Positions 6,475 to 15,807 of a stretch of DNA of 64,000 nt are shown here, piece after piece (the stretch's first letter is position 1; each line of letters begins with the position of its first letter). The notes beneath the pieces are model-generated. The model saw nothing but the letters and a program-made list of their open reading frames with translations. It did no database searches and was not told the origin of the DNA. The DNA is from Comamonas sp. GTDB lineage: Bacteria > Pseudomonadota > Gammaproteobacteria > Burkholderiales > Burkholderiaceae_C. The stretch is from the NCBI GenBank assembly GCA_021166775.1, contig JAJPEQ010000004.1:345069-409068 (forward strand), in the 5' to 3' direction. The position numbers were made by a program, and so were the translations under genes.

Positions 6475-8238
6475 TCAGGCGGCCACGCCCGCCTGCCGCA
6501 GGCACCACGCCTCGAAGTCCTGCAGCGCCAGCGGCCTGCTGTAGTAATAGCCCTGATAGGTGGTGCAGCCCATGGCCGCGAGCAGGTCGCGCTGCCCGGC
6601 GGTTTCCACGCCTTCGGCAATCACCGTCAGGCCCAGGCCCCGGGCCAGCGCGGCGATCGAGCGGGCGATGGTGGCATCGTTGCCGTCCGTTTCCAGGTCG
6701 CGCACGAAGCCCTGGTCGATCTTGAGCTGCTGCAGCGGCAGGCGCTTGAGGTAGGCCAGCGATGAATAGCCGGTGCCGAAGTCGTCGAGCGAGAACTGGA
6801 CGCCATGCGCCTGCAGCGCGCTCATCGTGGCGATCACCGCTTCGGCGTTCTGCACCAGCAGGCTCTCGGTCAGTTCCAGCTTCAGACGCCCGGGCGGCGC
6901 GCCTGTGCTCGCCAGCAGCTCCAGCACCTGCTGCGTGAAGCCTGGCTCCAGGAACTGCGCCGCGCTCACGTTCACGGCCAGCACCAGGTGGGCGAACGCC
7001 GGCCGGCCTTTCCAGGCGGCCAGTTGCTCGCAGGCGGTCTGCAGCACCCAGCGGCCCAGCGCTGCGATGAGCCCCGTCTCCTCGGCCAGGGCGATGAAGC
7101 GGCCCGGCGCGATCAGGCCCTGCCGCGGATGCTGCCAGCGCACCAGCGCTTCGGCGCCGACGACCGCGAGTTGCCCCTCCTGCCCCGTGACCTGGGGCTG
7201 GTAGTGCAGGCGCAGCTGGCCGGCGGCGATGCCCGCGCGCAGCTCGCGTTCTATGCGCATGCGCTCGCTCACGGCTTGTTCGAGCTGGCTGTCGAAGAAG
7301 TGCAGGCTGCCCCGGCTGTTGTGCTTGGCATCGTACATCGCCAGTTCCGCCTGCTTGAGCAGGGCGTTGGCGTCGAGCTGCTCGTCGGCGAAGAGCACCA
7401 CGCCCATGCTGGCGCTGCCCTGGTAGTCGGTGCCGCCGATGTGGCAGGGCTCGGCCAGCGTCTGCAGGATGCGCGTGCCCATGGCCTCGGTCTGCGCGGC
7501 TGCCTGGTCACGCCGGTCGCTGGTGGGGTGCAGCACGATGGCGAATTCATCCCCGCCGGGGCGCGCCACCGTGTCGCTGGCGCGCACGCAGGCGCAGATG
7601 CGCTGGCCCGCCAGGCGCAGCAGCGCATCTCCCTGGGGGTAGCCCAGGCTGTCGTTGAGCGATCGGAAGTCGTCCCAGTCGAGCAGCAGCAGCGCGGCGT
7701 ATTCGCCGCTGCTGCCTGCCTGCCTGGTGGCTTCGCTCAGGCGCTCATGCAGCAGGGCGCGGTTGGCCAGGCCGGTGATGACGTCGTGAAACGCCAGCCG
7801 CTCGATTTCTTCCCTGGCGCGCTGGCGCTCCGCCAGATCGGTGTAGCAGGCGATCATGTGGGTCACGGTGCCCGACGCATCGGGCACGGCCGTGATGGTC
7901 ATCCACTTGGGGAAGACGTCGCCGCTCTTGCGCCGGTCCCAGACCTCGCCCGACCACTGGCCCGTGCGCTGGATGGTCTCGACCATGGTGGCGTAAAACG
8001 CCGCGTCGTGGTGATTGGAGCGAAACATCTTGGGCGTGTTGCCCAGCATTTCCTCGGGGCGGTAGCCCATGATGTCGCAGAACGCCTGGTTCACGCGCAG
8101 GATGTGCGCGCGCGCGTCGGTCACCATCACGGGCTGCGTGGTGCGAAAGATGGCCTCGGCCACGCGCTGCTCGTCTTCCAGCACGCGCAGGCGCGCCTGC
8201 GCCTCGGCCAGTGTCTGGCTGTCGAAGGGGTTGGGCAT
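6475..8238 (-). CDS. PAS-GGDEF-EAL c-di-GMP protein
   Basis: A 587-residue cytoplasmic signalling protein. A PAS/PAC sensor (~20-135, ITDARAHILRVNQAF-like region with YRPEEMLG) is followed by a diguanylate cyclase domain (~140-305) and a c-di-GMP phosphodiesterase domain (~320-575). The cyclase signature is intact (RPGGDEFAIVL). The EAL signature is intact (GAEALVRWQHP), as is the metal/loop-6 motif LDDFGTGYSSL and KIDQGFV. Both activities are therefore possible; which dominates is unknown. No membrane segment is seen. It follows the 8255-9073 gene by 16 bases on the same strand, so the two probably form an operon. Confidence 0.92.
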   Translation of the reverse strand: MPNPFDSQTLAEAQARLRVLEDEQRVAEAIFRTTQPVMVTDARAHILRVNQAFCDIMGYRPEEMLGNTPKMFRSNHHDAAFYATMVETIQRTGQWSGEVWDRRKSGDVFPKWMTITAVPDASGTVTHMIACYTDLAERQRAREEIERLAFHDVITGLANRALLHERLSEATRQAGSSGEYAALLLLDWDDFRSLNDSLGYPQGDALLRLAGQRICACVRASDTVARPGGDEFAIVLHPTSDRRDQAAAQTEAMGTRILQTLAEPCHIGGTDYQGSASMGVVLFADEQLDANALLKQAELAMYDAKHNSRGSLHFFDSQLEQAVSERMRIERELRAGIAAGQLRLHYQPQVTGQEGQLAVVGAEALVRWQHPRQGLIAPGRFIALAEETGLIAALGRWVLQTACEQLAAWKGRPAFAHLVLAVNVSAAQFLEPGFTQQVLELLASTGAPPGRLKLELTESLLVQNAEAVIATMSALQAHGVQFSLDDFGTGYSSLAYLKRLPLQQLKIDQGFVRDLETDGNDATIARSIAALARGLGLTVIAEGVETAGQRDLLAAMGCTTYQGYYYSRPLALQDFEAWCLRQAGVAA

Positions 8239-8254
8239 GGCGGGTGCGTGGGTT

Positions 8255-9073
8255 TCAGGGCAGCGGGCGCGGCTCGCCCGCCATCACCACCGCCCGGCGC
8301 GGCAGGTGCAGCATGGTCAGGCCGTCGAGCATGAAGAAGCCCGCCTCCCACGGGTTCTTGAGGATGAAGGCGGTGCGCACTTCTTCATAGAGCGCCGTGC
8401 CCTTGGGGATTTCGTGTGCCACGGACTCCATGATGGTGTAGTTCCAGTGGATGGCCTCGTCGAACGTGAACTTGGCGCGTTCGTCGATGACGAAGAAGCA
8501 CCGCGGCTCGCGCTGCAGCACCGAGAGCTTGAAGGTGCCGGGCTCGATGATGAGAAAGACGTCGTCGTCCTCGCTCGTGAGAAAGGCGAGCACCGTGGTG
8601 TGCGGCTGCCCGGGCGTGAGCGTGGTGAGCACGCCGACCTTGTTCTGGTGGTCCCTTTCCTCGGGCGGCGCCATCCGCGCCAGCGCGGTGACCGGCAGCG
8701 GGCGTTGCGGGCGGGCATCGGGCGGGTAGTCGTAGCCCGGCGCGCGGATGTTTTCGACGAGCGTGAGCCCGTGCACGAGCTGGCATTCGAGCGGGTCTAT
8801 CGTCACCCAGTTCTCGTCGATGTCCGAGATGCGTCCCTTGAAGGACGCGCGGTACACGCGCAGCTCGGCGTCGAGCTCGTCCACGCCGGTGCGGTTGTCC
8901 AGATGCAGCGTGACGAGCGAGCCCATGGCCAGCGCATGGCCGCGCGGAATGAAGAACCTGATCTGGTTGTTGCGCCGCAGGTAAACCACGCCGATGTGGT
9001 GCACGATGCCGCTGGCCTGGTAGGACGCCAGGATGCCCAGGAACTGTTCGCCGAGGTAGTCTTTCAAAGCCAT
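8255..9073 (-). CDS. Conserved protein of unknown function beside the c-di-GMP gene
   Basis: A 272-residue protein that I do not recognise with confidence. The N-terminal half (about 1-100) is rich in beta-strand-like hydrophobic alternation (IRFFIPRGHALAMGSLVTLH) and has a DELDAEL stretch. The second half (VLAFLTSEDDDVFLIIEPGTF ... CFFVIDERAKFTFDEAIHW) is reminiscent of FMN-binding split-barrel (pyridoxamine phosphate oxidase-like) domains. No signal peptide or membrane helix is seen. It is the first gene of a likely two-gene operon with the PAS-GGDEF-EAL gene, so a link to c-di-GMP signalling is possible but inferred only from position. Confidence 0.7.
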   Translation of the reverse strand: MALKDYLGEQFLGILASYQASGIVHHIGVVYLRRNNQIRFFIPRGHALAMGSLVTLHLDNRTGVDELDAELRVYRASFKGRISDIDENWVTIDPLECQLVHGLTLVENIRAPGYDYPPDARPQRPLPVTALARMAPPEERDHQNKVGVLTTLTPGQPHTTVLAFLTSEDDDVFLIIEPGTFKLSVLQREPRCFFVIDERAKFTFDEAIHWNYTIMESVAHEIPKGTALYEEVRTAFILKNPWEAGFFMLDGLTMLHLPRRAVVMAGEPRPLP

Positions 9074-9191
9074 GGGGCTGCGTCGATTGCGGTCTTCGAT
9101 GCCTGCAAGAGGCGAAATGTTTCTCGCGCGCCACGGGGCGGCGAGGCACCATGGTAACTACGATGGCCGCTGGCCGTATGAAAGGATGAGC

Positions 9192-9881
9192 ATGACCCGC
9201 CCCGCCGTGACGCTGAAGATCGATTTCGTCTCCGATGTGGTCTGCCCCTGGTGCGCCGTGGGCCTGCATGCGCTGGAGCGCGCGGCCAAGGCGGTCGGGG
9301 ACGAGGTGCGGCTGGACTGGCATTTCCAGCCGTTCGAGCTCAACCCCGGCATGCCGCCCGAGGGGCAGGACATGCAGGAGCATCTGCACGAAAAATACGG
9401 CTCCACGCCCGAGCAGCTCGCGCACACACGCACGGTGCTCGCCGAGCGCGGCGCGCAGGTGGGCTTCACCTTCAACCTGGACAAGCGCACGCGCACCTGG
9501 AACACCTTTGACGCGCACCGGCTGCTGCACTGGCTGGGCGAGGAGGGCGCGCCGGGCCAGCAGCGCGCGCTCAAGCATGCGCTGCTGGCGGCGTATTTCA
9601 CCGAGGGGCTCAATCCGTCCGATCCTGCGGTGCTGCTGGAGGTCGTGGCCGCGCTCGGGCTGGATGTGGCGCGTGCCCGCGCGGTGCTGGAGGGCGGTGA
9701 ATACGCCGGCGAGGTGCGTGAGCGCGAGCAGTTCTACCAGGGGCTGGGCATCCATTCGGTGCCCTCGGTCATCATCAACGACCGCCACCTGATCTCCGGC
9801 GGCCAGCCGGTGGAGGTGTTCGAGCGGGCGCTGCGCCAGATCGCGGGGCAGGTGCAGCCGGGCGCGCAGTCCGGTCAGTAA
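9192..9881 (+). CDS. DsbA-family oxidoreductase, FrnE-like
   Basis: A 229-residue thioredoxin-fold protein. The redox motif CPWC sits near residue 20 ([12 protein letters not shown]), followed by the helical insertion typical of the FrnE/2-hydroxychromene isomerase branch and the cis-proline loop [13 protein letters not shown]. It has no signal peptide and is therefore cytoplasmic, unlike DsbA. I start at ATG 9192 because AAAGGA lies 5-10 bases upstream; ATG 9186 is also possible. Its 3' end overlaps the end of the convergent ruvC by 7 bases. Confidence 0.88.
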   Translation: MTRPAVTLKIDFVSDVVCPWCAVGLHALERAAKAVGDEVRLDWHFQPFELNPGMPPEGQDMQEHLHEKYGSTPEQLAHTRTVLAERGAQVGFTFNLDKRTRTWNTFDAHRLLHWLGEEGAPGQQRALKHALLAAYFTEGLNPSDPAVLLEVVAALGLDVARARAVLEGGEYAGEVREREQFYQGLGIHSVPSVIINDRHLISGGQPVEVFERALRQIAGQVQPGAQSGQ

Positions 9882-10438
9882 CTGCGCCCGCCCTTGTACA
9901 TCGCGTGCTGGCGCCGGTGCAGGGCGGCCACCTCGCTCACGCGCGCCATCGCGGCGCCCGCGTGCGCGTGGGTGATGGCCAGGCCCAGCGCGTCGGCGGC
10001 GTCGGTGCCGGGCAGGCCGGACAGTTGCAGCAGGCGGCGCACCATTTCCTGCACCTGCGACTTGGCGGCGCGCCCGTGGCCGACCACGGCCTTTTTCATC
10101 TGCAGCGCGGTGTATTCGGCCACCGATAAATTGGCATGCACCAGCGCCGTGAGCGCCGCGCCGCGCGCCTGGCCGAGCAGCAGCGTGGACTGCGGGTTGA
10201 CGTTGACGAAGACGATTTCCACGGCGGCGCAGTCGGGCGCGTAGCGCTCGGCCACTTCCGAGATGCCGTCAAACAAGAGCTTGAGCCGCCCCGGCAGATC
10301 GCCCAGGGCCAGATCCGAGCCGCCGCGGCGCGTGGTGCGGATGGTGCCGCTGGCCACGTAGGCCAGGCGCGGGCCGCTGGCCTCGATCACGCCGAAGCCG
10401 GTGGTTTGCAGGCCGGGGTCGATGCCGAGGATGCGCAT
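9875..10438 (-). CDS. ruvC: Crossover junction endodeoxyribonuclease RuvC
   Basis: A Holliday-junction resolvase of 187 residues that cuts four-way junctions with RuvAB during recombination repair. The start [19 protein letters not shown] carries the first catalytic Asp. [12 protein letters not shown] carries the Glu, and the end [15 protein letters not shown] carries the last two acidic residues and the basic segment. ruvAB are not beside it. It starts 3 bases before the stop of mtgA on the same strand and so may be read with it; its 3' end overlaps the FrnE-like gene. Confidence 0.95.
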   Translation of the reverse strand: MRILGIDPGLQTTGFGVIEASGPRLAYVASGTIRTTRRGGSDLALGDLPGRLKLLFDGISEVAERYAPDCAAVEIVFVNVNPQSTLLLGQARGAALTALVHANLSVAEYTALQMKKAVVGHGRAAKSQVQEMVRRLLQLSGLPGTDAADALGLAITHAHAGAAMARVSEVAALHRRQHAMYKGGRSY

Positions 10439-10441
10439 GGC

Positions 10442-11176
10442 CTATGGTAGTTGCGCCGAAGGCATGCGCCCGAGGATGGTGCGCGTGCGCCCGGCCAGGT
10501 AGGCGGAGTTGGGTGTTTTTTCGAAGCGCCGGGGTGCGGGCAGCATCACCGCAAGACGCGCGGCCTCGTAGGCGTTGAGCTCGCTGGCGCTCTTGTGCCA
10601 GTAGTGCCGGGCGGCGGCTTCGGCGCCCCAAATGCCGTCGCCCCATTCGACGTTGTTCAGGTAGATCTCCAGGATGCGCTGCTTGCTCAAGAGCCATTCC
10701 AGCGCGTAGGCGAGCACCAGCTCCTGCCCCTTGCGCGCCAGCGTGCGCTCGCCCGAGAGCAGCAGGTTCTTGGCCAACTGCTGCGTGATGGTGGAGCCGC
10801 CGCGCAGGCGCACGGTGCGGGCGCGGCGGTTGGGGTGGCGCTGCTCGGCCGCCTCGGCCTTTTCGCGGGCGGCGGCGTTGCGCTCCCAGGCTCGTTCAAT
10901 CGCGGTCCACTCGACGCCGTCGTGCTGCACGAAGCCATCGTCTTCGGACGCGATGACGGCACGCTTGAGATGGTTTGAAATTTGCGCGTACGGCAGCCAT
11001 TGCTGGCGCCAGTGCAGCGGTTGGCCGCTTTTCAATTGCTCGGCGATGGCGCTGCGCTGAAAGCTGGTGGACTCGGGGTTGATGCGTGCCATGAGCGCGA
11101 TGCGCAGCACGAAAAAGAGCTGCAGCGAGAGGGCCGCCAGCAGCACGAGCGCGAGCCAGCGCGTGAAGCCTTTCAT
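10442..11176 (-). CDS. mtgA: Monofunctional peptidoglycan transglycosylase
   Basis: A glycosyltransferase family 51 enzyme (244 residues) that polymerises glycan strands from lipid II without a transpeptidase domain. One N-terminal membrane anchor (WLALVLLAALSLQLFFVL) is followed by the catalytic domain with AVIASEDDGFVQHDGVEW (catalytic Glu), RGGSTITQQLAKNLLLS and YLNNVEWGDGIWGAEAAA. I start it at ATG 11176-11174, which overlaps the stop of aroE by 4 bases (ATGA), indicating translational coupling. Confidence 0.93.
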   Translation of the reverse strand: MKGFTRWLALVLLAALSLQLFFVLRIALMARINPESTSFQRSAIAEQLKSGQPLHWRQQWLPYAQISNHLKRAVIASEDDGFVQHDGVEWTAIERAWERNAAAREKAEAAEQRHPNRRARTVRLRGGSTITQQLAKNLLLSGERTLARKGQELVLAYALEWLLSKQRILEIYLNNVEWGDGIWGAEAAARHYWHKSASELNAYEAARLAVMLPAPRRFEKTPNSAYLAGRTRTILGRMPSAQLP

Positions 11177-12015
11177 GCGGCCAGGAGTGCCCGCAATTCG
11201 CTGAGCACCTGCGTGGAGGGCGGACGCACGCCGCGCCAGAGCAAAAAGGATTGCGCCGCCTGCTCCACCAGCATGCCCAGGCCGTCGCGGGATACGGCGC
11301 CGTGGGCGCCGGCCCAATCGAGAAAACCTTGCGCGGGCGGGCCGTACATCATGTCGTAGGCGAGGGCGCCGGGCCTGAGCACGCGCGCGGGCACGGGGAC
11401 GGGGCCGCCCGAGAGGCTGCTGCTGGTGGCGTTGATGATCAGATCAAAATCGGCATCCAACGCCTGCTGGTCAAGCGCGAGCAGCTCCGTTTTGGATAGC
11501 TTTGCGCTGCCCAGATGGCGCGCCACCAGTTCCTCGGCGCGCGCCGCGGTGCGGTTGCACACGGCGATGCGCCGGGGCGCACGCGCGAGCAGGGGGCCGA
11601 GCACGCCCGCGGCCGCGCCGCCCGCGCCGATCAGCAGCACGTCGCGCCCGGCCAGCGGCACACCCGCGCCCTGCTCGATGTCGGCCACGAGCCCCAGGCC
11701 GTCGGTGTTGTCGGCGTGGATGCGCCCGCCCTGCAGCACCAGCGTGTTGGCCGCGCCCGCCTGCGCCACGCGTTCGCTGCGCGTGTGCGAGAGGCGTGCG
11801 GCCTCGCGCTTGAGCGGCACCGTGATGTTGCAGCCGCGCCCGCCTTCCAGCGCGAAGCGGCGCAGCGCGTCGGCGAAGTCGGCCAGCGGCACGCGGCGCG
11901 CCTCGTAGCTCAGCCGCTCACCGGTCAGCTCGGCAAAGCGCGCATGGATCCAGGGCGAGCGGCTGTGGGCGATGGGGTCGCCCATCACGCAGTAGGTGTC
12001 AAGAGCGGCGCTCAT
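11173..12015 (-). CDS. aroE: Shikimate dehydrogenase
   Basis: A 280-residue NADP-dependent enzyme that reduces 3-dehydroshikimate to shikimate. It has the substrate site MGDPIAHSRSPWIH, the catalytic Lys in NITVPLKREA, the Asp in ADNTDGLGL, the dinucleotide loop GAGGAAAGVLG and FDLIINATSSS. The stretch KTELLALDQQALDADFD just before FDLIINATS is encoded by a palindromic repeat (11441-11500, minus orientation) and sits in a variable loop. It overlaps mtgA and the tonB-like gene by 4 bases each, so the chain is coupled. Confidence 0.95.
   Translation of the reverse strand: MSAALDTYCVMGDPIAHSRSPWIHARFAELTGERLSYEARRVPLADFADALRRFALEGGRGCNITVPLKREAARLSHTRSERVAQAGAANTLVLQGGRIHADNTDGLGLVADIEQGAGVPLAGRDVLLIGAGGAAAGVLGPLLARAPRRIAVCNRTAARAEELVARHLGSAKLSKTELLALDQQALDADFDLIINATSSSLSGGPVPVPARVLRPGALAYDMMYGPPAQGFLDWAGAHGAVSRDGLGMLVEQAAQSFLLWRGVRPPSTQVLSELRALLAA
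11441..11500 (-). repeat. Palindromic repeat, copy B (inside aroE)
   Basis: On the minus strand it reads AAAACGGAGCTGCTCGCGCT, then TGACCAGCAGGCGTTGGATG and CCGATTTTGATC. This has the same block order as copies A, D and E (AGCTG, GCGCTTG, GCGTT, GCCGATTT). It is read in frame within aroE. Confidence 0.65.
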
Positions 12016-12875
12016 TGCGGCTCCTGGATTTGCGTTTGCAGCACCTGCTCGCGCGTGAATTTGAAGCGCGCGACGACCGCGAGCTGGTCGGCCTTGGCGC
12101 GCAGCTCGGGGCTGAAGGCACCGAACGGCCCGGCCGTGCGCGCGATCGCCTCGGCGCGGCCGTCCAGCAGCCGGTTGCCCGAGCCCTGCACGATCTCGGT
12201 CGAGAGCACGCGCCCATCGTGGTTCACGGTGAGGATCATCACCAGCTCGCCATAGAGCTTCTTGCCGCCGGCCTCGGGAAAGTGGCGCGTGCCCCTGTCC
12301 TCCACCTTGCGCCGCAGCTGGTCGTAGTACAGCGCGTAGACGGCCTCGCGCGTGGCGGGGCTGATGTAGCGCTTGCGCGGGCGCGCGTTTTCCTCGTTGA
12401 TGCGCTTTTCGATCTCGGCCAGCAGGCGGATGAGCTGCTGGCGCTTTTCTTCCTGCGCCCGGCCCTCGGCGCTTTGATGCACCTGGCGCGGATCGGGCGC
12501 GGGCATCTTCGCGAGCCGGCGGCGCACCTGCACCAGCAGTTGCTGCTGCTCCTGCAGCAGCCGGTCCATCTGGCGCTGCGCATCCTCGGTGTCGTCGCCC
12601 GTGGCCGTGAGCGCCGAGTAGGGCAGCGGGCTGCTGGCGCGGCCCTGCTCGGCGCTCCCGCCGCCCGCCAGCGAGGCTTGCGCGATGGCCTGCGCCTTGT
12701 CGGGCGTCCCCTGGCTTTTGGCATTGACGAGGATCACCTCCAGCGGCGTGTCCTGGAAGATGCGGTCAAACGTCTGCGGCGCGACGAAGCGCACCGTGAG
12801 CAGCGCCGCGTGCACCGCGATCGACAGGCCCAGCGCCAGCTGCAGCGTGCTGATGTGGCGCAGCAAGCGAAGCAT
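12012..12875 (-). CDS. TonB-family C-terminal domain protein
   Basis: An inner-membrane-anchored protein of about 287 residues. One N-terminal membrane segment (LALGLSIAVHAALLTVRFV) is followed by a Gln/Arg-rich coiled-coil region (~80-175) and a TonB_C-like domain (LVMILTVNHDGRVLSTEIVQGSG ... VARFKFTRE). TonB/TolA-type proteins carry energy from the inner membrane to outer-membrane receptors. There is no ExbB/ExbD nearby and the usual proline-rich stretch is absent, so the partner is unknown. The start is ATG 12875 or GTG 12881, the latter overlapping the rnb stop. Its 3' end overlaps aroE by 4 bases. Confidence 0.8.
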   Translation of the reverse strand: MLRLLRHISTLQLALGLSIAVHAALLTVRFVAPQTFDRIFQDTPLEVILVNAKSQGTPDKAQAIAQASLAGGGSAEQGRASSPLPYSALTATGDDTEDAQRQMDRLLQEQQQLLVQVRRRLAKMPAPDPRQVHQSAEGRAQEEKRQQLIRLLAEIEKRINEENARPRKRYISPATREAVYALYYDQLRRKVEDRGTRHFPEAGGKKLYGELVMILTVNHDGRVLSTEIVQGSGNRLLDGRAEAIARTAGPFGAFSPELRAKADQLAVVARFKFTREQVLQTQIQEPQ

Positions 12876-12877
12876 GG

Positions 12878-14947
12878 TCACGGCGCGGGGGTCTCCGCGG
12901 CGCCTTCGCCGCCCTCGCTCATGTCCACCGCGATCGCGAGCGTCGCCTGCGGCGCGTCGGCCTCGTCGTCGTCGATCACGGCGTCGTCGCTGGTATCGAG
13001 CGGATCATCGAGCCGCGCCGCCAGCGTGCCGCTGAGCTCCAGCGTGATCTCGTCGGCCGCGCCCAGGCGCACGCGCACGCGCGCGCCGCGCGGCAGGCCC
13101 TGAGCGCCCAGCACCGGCAGCACCAGCGGCAGCGTGTCGGCGCGCACGAGGAAGTCGCCATTGCCGCCTTCGCGGATCACGGCGCAGTCGAGCTCGGTGA
13201 TGCCCTGCTGCCTGAGGTAACGCAGCGTCCACCAGCGCTCCATGCTCGCCTGGTAGGCGTTGTAGGCGCCGTAGGTCGCGTCGAAGCTGCTGATGATGGC
13301 CAGCAGGCTCGCATCCTTGGGCTTGAAAGGCGCGGCCAGCGCGGCCGTGGTGCCGTGGCGCACGCAGGCGATGATCTGCCACTGGTTGAACAGATCCACA
13401 TAGCGGCGCAGCGGCGAGGTAGCCCAGGCGTAGCAGGGCACGCCTATACCCGCGTGCGGCAGCGCGCGCAGGCTCATGCGCACCTTCACGCCGGGCGCCA
13501 GGCTCGCCTGGCTGCGGTAGATGCCGGGCACGCCGTGCTCGGCCAGCATCCGCCCCCAGGTGGCGTTGGCGACGATCGCGGCTTCGGCCACGATGAGGTC
13601 CAGCGGCGCGCCGCGATGGCGCGTTTCGATGGCGACGGTTTCGCTGCCATCGGGTTCCTCGCCATCGACACCCGAAAGGCGAAAGGTGTAATCGGGCCGG
13701 TTGAAGTTCTCGGGCTTGCCGCGCACCGCCTCGCGCCCGGCCTTGAGATGGCGCGCCAGCTTGTACAAAAAAGTGAGCTCTTCGCGCTTGTCCAGCAAGG
13801 GCTGGGGCGTGTTTTCGCTTGAAACGCCGGGGTTGCTGATCCAGTCTTCGGTGACGATGTGATCGAGCTGGTCGTGGCGGAAGTTGATCGCCACCTGCAC
13901 GCGTTCGAGCCGCGTCTGGCTCGCCAGCACCGCGAGCGTCGCCTCGTCGTAGGTCACGTACAGCGACACCGCCGGGTTGGCGCGCTCGGCGTCCAGCGTG
14001 TAGGCCTGCACCACCTCGGGCGGCAGCATGGTGATCTTGTGCCCCGGCAGATAGACGGTGGAGAGGCGCTGGCGCGCCAGCGCGTCCAGCGCGTCGCCCG
14101 GCGCAATCGCCAGGCCCGGCGCGGCGATGTGGATGCCCACCGTCACGCGCCCGCTGCCCAGGCCCTGCACCGAGAGCGCGTCGTCGATTTCGGTGGTCTG
14201 CGAGTCGTCGATGGAATAGGCCGCCACGCTGGCGAGCGGCAGGTCCCGCGGCGGCTCGGGCGCCGTGACCGGGGCGAAGCCCGTGCCCTTGGGAAACCAC
14301 TCGAACAGGAAACGCTGCCAGTGAAACGCGTAGGCCGAAGCGATCGCCCCCGCGTCCTGCAGCAGCGCCAGCGGCGCCTTGTGCGCGCTGCGGCTGGCCT
14401 GCACCACGGCCTTGTACTCGGGCGCATTCTTGTCGGGCCGGAACAGGATCTTGTAGAGCTGCTCGGCAATCGGTGCGGGGCAGCGGCCCTGCGTCAATTC
14501 GTCGGCCCAGGCGTCGATCTGCGCCTGCAGCTGTTTTTTCTTTTCGATCGCCGCCAGCGCCTGCTGCAGGATGTCGGCCGGCGCCTTCTTGAAGCGGCCC
14601 TTGCCCGCGCGGCGAAAGTAGTGGGGCGCGTCGTAGAGCGCGAGCAGCATGCCCGCGAGCTGCGGCGCCGGCGCCTGCTCGGAAAAATACTCGTGCGCCA
14701 GTTCGGCGAAGCCGAATTCGCCCTCGGGCGCGAACTCCCAGGCCAGCGGCAGCTCCACCGTGGCGGCCACCGCCTGCGCCTGCGCCAGCAACTCGTCCGG
14801 CGCGGGCTGCTCGAACCTGAGCATCAGCGCCGCGCCCTTGACCTTCACGCGCTTGCCGCTGGCAAGTTCGACCTGCGCGGAGTTTTCCGCCTCGGACAGG
14901 ATGCGCCCGGCGTGGAATTTGCCCGCTTCTTCAAATAAGACATGCAT
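12878..14947 (-). CDS. rnb: RNase II-family exoribonuclease
   Basis: A 3'-5' exoribonuclease of 689 residues. The RNB catalytic domain occupies roughly residues 240-560. The metal-binding aspartates are in YSIDDSQTTEIDDALSV, and the C-terminal part of the domain shows YAWATSPLRRYVDLFNQWQI. The N-terminal region has less distinct cold-shock-like domains. The C-terminal S1-like portion ends in an acidic tail. It heads a tight chain with the tonB-like gene, aroE and mtgA. Symbol given as the family name; it could equally be annotated vacB-like. Confidence 0.88.
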   Translation of the reverse strand: MHVLFEEAGKFHAGRILSEAENSAQVELASGKRVKVKGAALMLRFEQPAPDELLAQAQAVAATVELPLAWEFAPEGEFGFAELAHEYFSEQAPAPQLAGMLLALYDAPHYFRRAGKGRFKKAPADILQQALAAIEKKKQLQAQIDAWADELTQGRCPAPIAEQLYKILFRPDKNAPEYKAVVQASRSAHKAPLALLQDAGAIASAYAFHWQRFLFEWFPKGTGFAPVTAPEPPRDLPLASVAAYSIDDSQTTEIDDALSVQGLGSGRVTVGIHIAAPGLAIAPGDALDALARQRLSTVYLPGHKITMLPPEVVQAYTLDAERANPAVSLYVTYDEATLAVLASQTRLERVQVAINFRHDQLDHIVTEDWISNPGVSSENTPQPLLDKREELTFLYKLARHLKAGREAVRGKPENFNRPDYTFRLSGVDGEEPDGSETVAIETRHRGAPLDLIVAEAAIVANATWGRMLAEHGVPGIYRSQASLAPGVKVRMSLRALPHAGIGVPCYAWATSPLRRYVDLFNQWQIIACVRHGTTAALAAPFKPKDASLLAIISSFDATYGAYNAYQASMERWWTLRYLRQQGITELDCAVIREGGNGDFLVRADTLPLVLPVLGAQGLPRGARVRVRLGAADEITLELSGTLAARLDDPLDTSDDAVIDDDEADAPQATLAIAVDMSEGGEGAAETPAP

Positions 14948-14988
14948 GGGCCGGATTTTCCCATGCGATGCAGGGGCTCAGGCCGGGC

Positions 14989-15750
14989 TCAGACTTCGAG
15001 GATGAGCTGCGGGTCGAAATGCCGGTTTTCGTTGACGCCGCCCTTGGCGTAGCCGCGCGGATTGGCCACCACGCGCGTCTTGCCCACGCGGTAGTCAAAG
15101 CTGTCGTGCACGTGCCCGTGCAGCCAGAGCTCGGGCTGCCAGCGCTCGATGCGCGCCTGGAGGTCGGAGACGAAGGCCGCGTTGATGGGCGAGCCGACGA
15201 ATTTTTCCGCGATGCTGCCGCGCGCCGGCGCGAAGTGCGTGACCACCACCGTGGGGCCATCGAAGGGCTCGGCGAAGCGCTTGTCCAGCCACGCGATCGA
15301 CTGGTCGAACAGCAGCTGCGAGACGGCGGGGGTGAACAGATCGGCGAAGTCCGGCGCAATCGCGATGCGCGTGTAGTCGCGTGCGAAGGTGGTGATCTTC
15401 TGCAGCGCCGCGTCGCGCCGCTCGGCCGACTCGAACAGCCGGAAGTCCGACCACAGCGTGCAACCCAGAAAGCGCACGCCCTGGTGGCGCCACTCGTCGT
15501 GCTCGAGCACGCGCACGTTGCTGCCTTCGGCGTGCTGGCGCAGCTGCGCGTGCGTCGCCTCGATGCTGGCACCGAAGAATTCGTGATTGCCGGCGACGAA
15601 CAGCGTGGGCTGCGCGTACTGGCGCGCCCAGGCCATGGCCTGCTCGGGCCGCTGCAGATCGCCCGCGAGCACCACCACGTCGGCGTCGGTGGGCGGCGGC
15701 TCCATGGGATGAACGGACAGGTGCAGATCGGAGAGCAGGGTGATTTTCAT
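14989..15750 (-). CDS. Metallophosphoesterase
   Basis: A 253-residue calcineurin-like phosphoesterase. The metal-binding motifs are all present in order: LLSDLHLS (D, H), DADVVVLAGDLQRP (GD), FVAGNHEFF (GNHE) and LHGHVHDSFDY (GHVH). No signal peptide is seen, so it is cytoplasmic. The physiological substrate cannot be told. It lies between rnb and the YqiA-like esterase on the same strand. Confidence 0.88.
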   Translation of the reverse strand: MKITLLSDLHLSVHPMEPPPTDADVVVLAGDLQRPEQAMAWARQYAQPTLFVAGNHEFFGASIEATHAQLRQHAEGSNVRVLEHDEWRHQGVRFLGCTLWSDFRLFESAERRDAALQKITTFARDYTRIAIAPDFADLFTPAVSQLLFDQSIAWLDKRFAEPFDGPTVVVTHFAPARGSIAEKFVGSPINAAFVSDLQARIERWQPELWLHGHVHDSFDYRVGKTRVVANPRGYAKGGVNENRHFDPQLILEV

Positions 15751-15807
15751 GGCGGGGTGGTGTGTGGGAAGAGCCGCGCCAAGAATAAGCGAGGACGGCG
15801 GGGCGTG

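Noticed and set aside
6805..8334. A 509-codon frame opposite the PAS-GGDEF-EAL gene
   Set aside because: Shadow frame; the opposite strand has intact GGDEF and EAL signatures.
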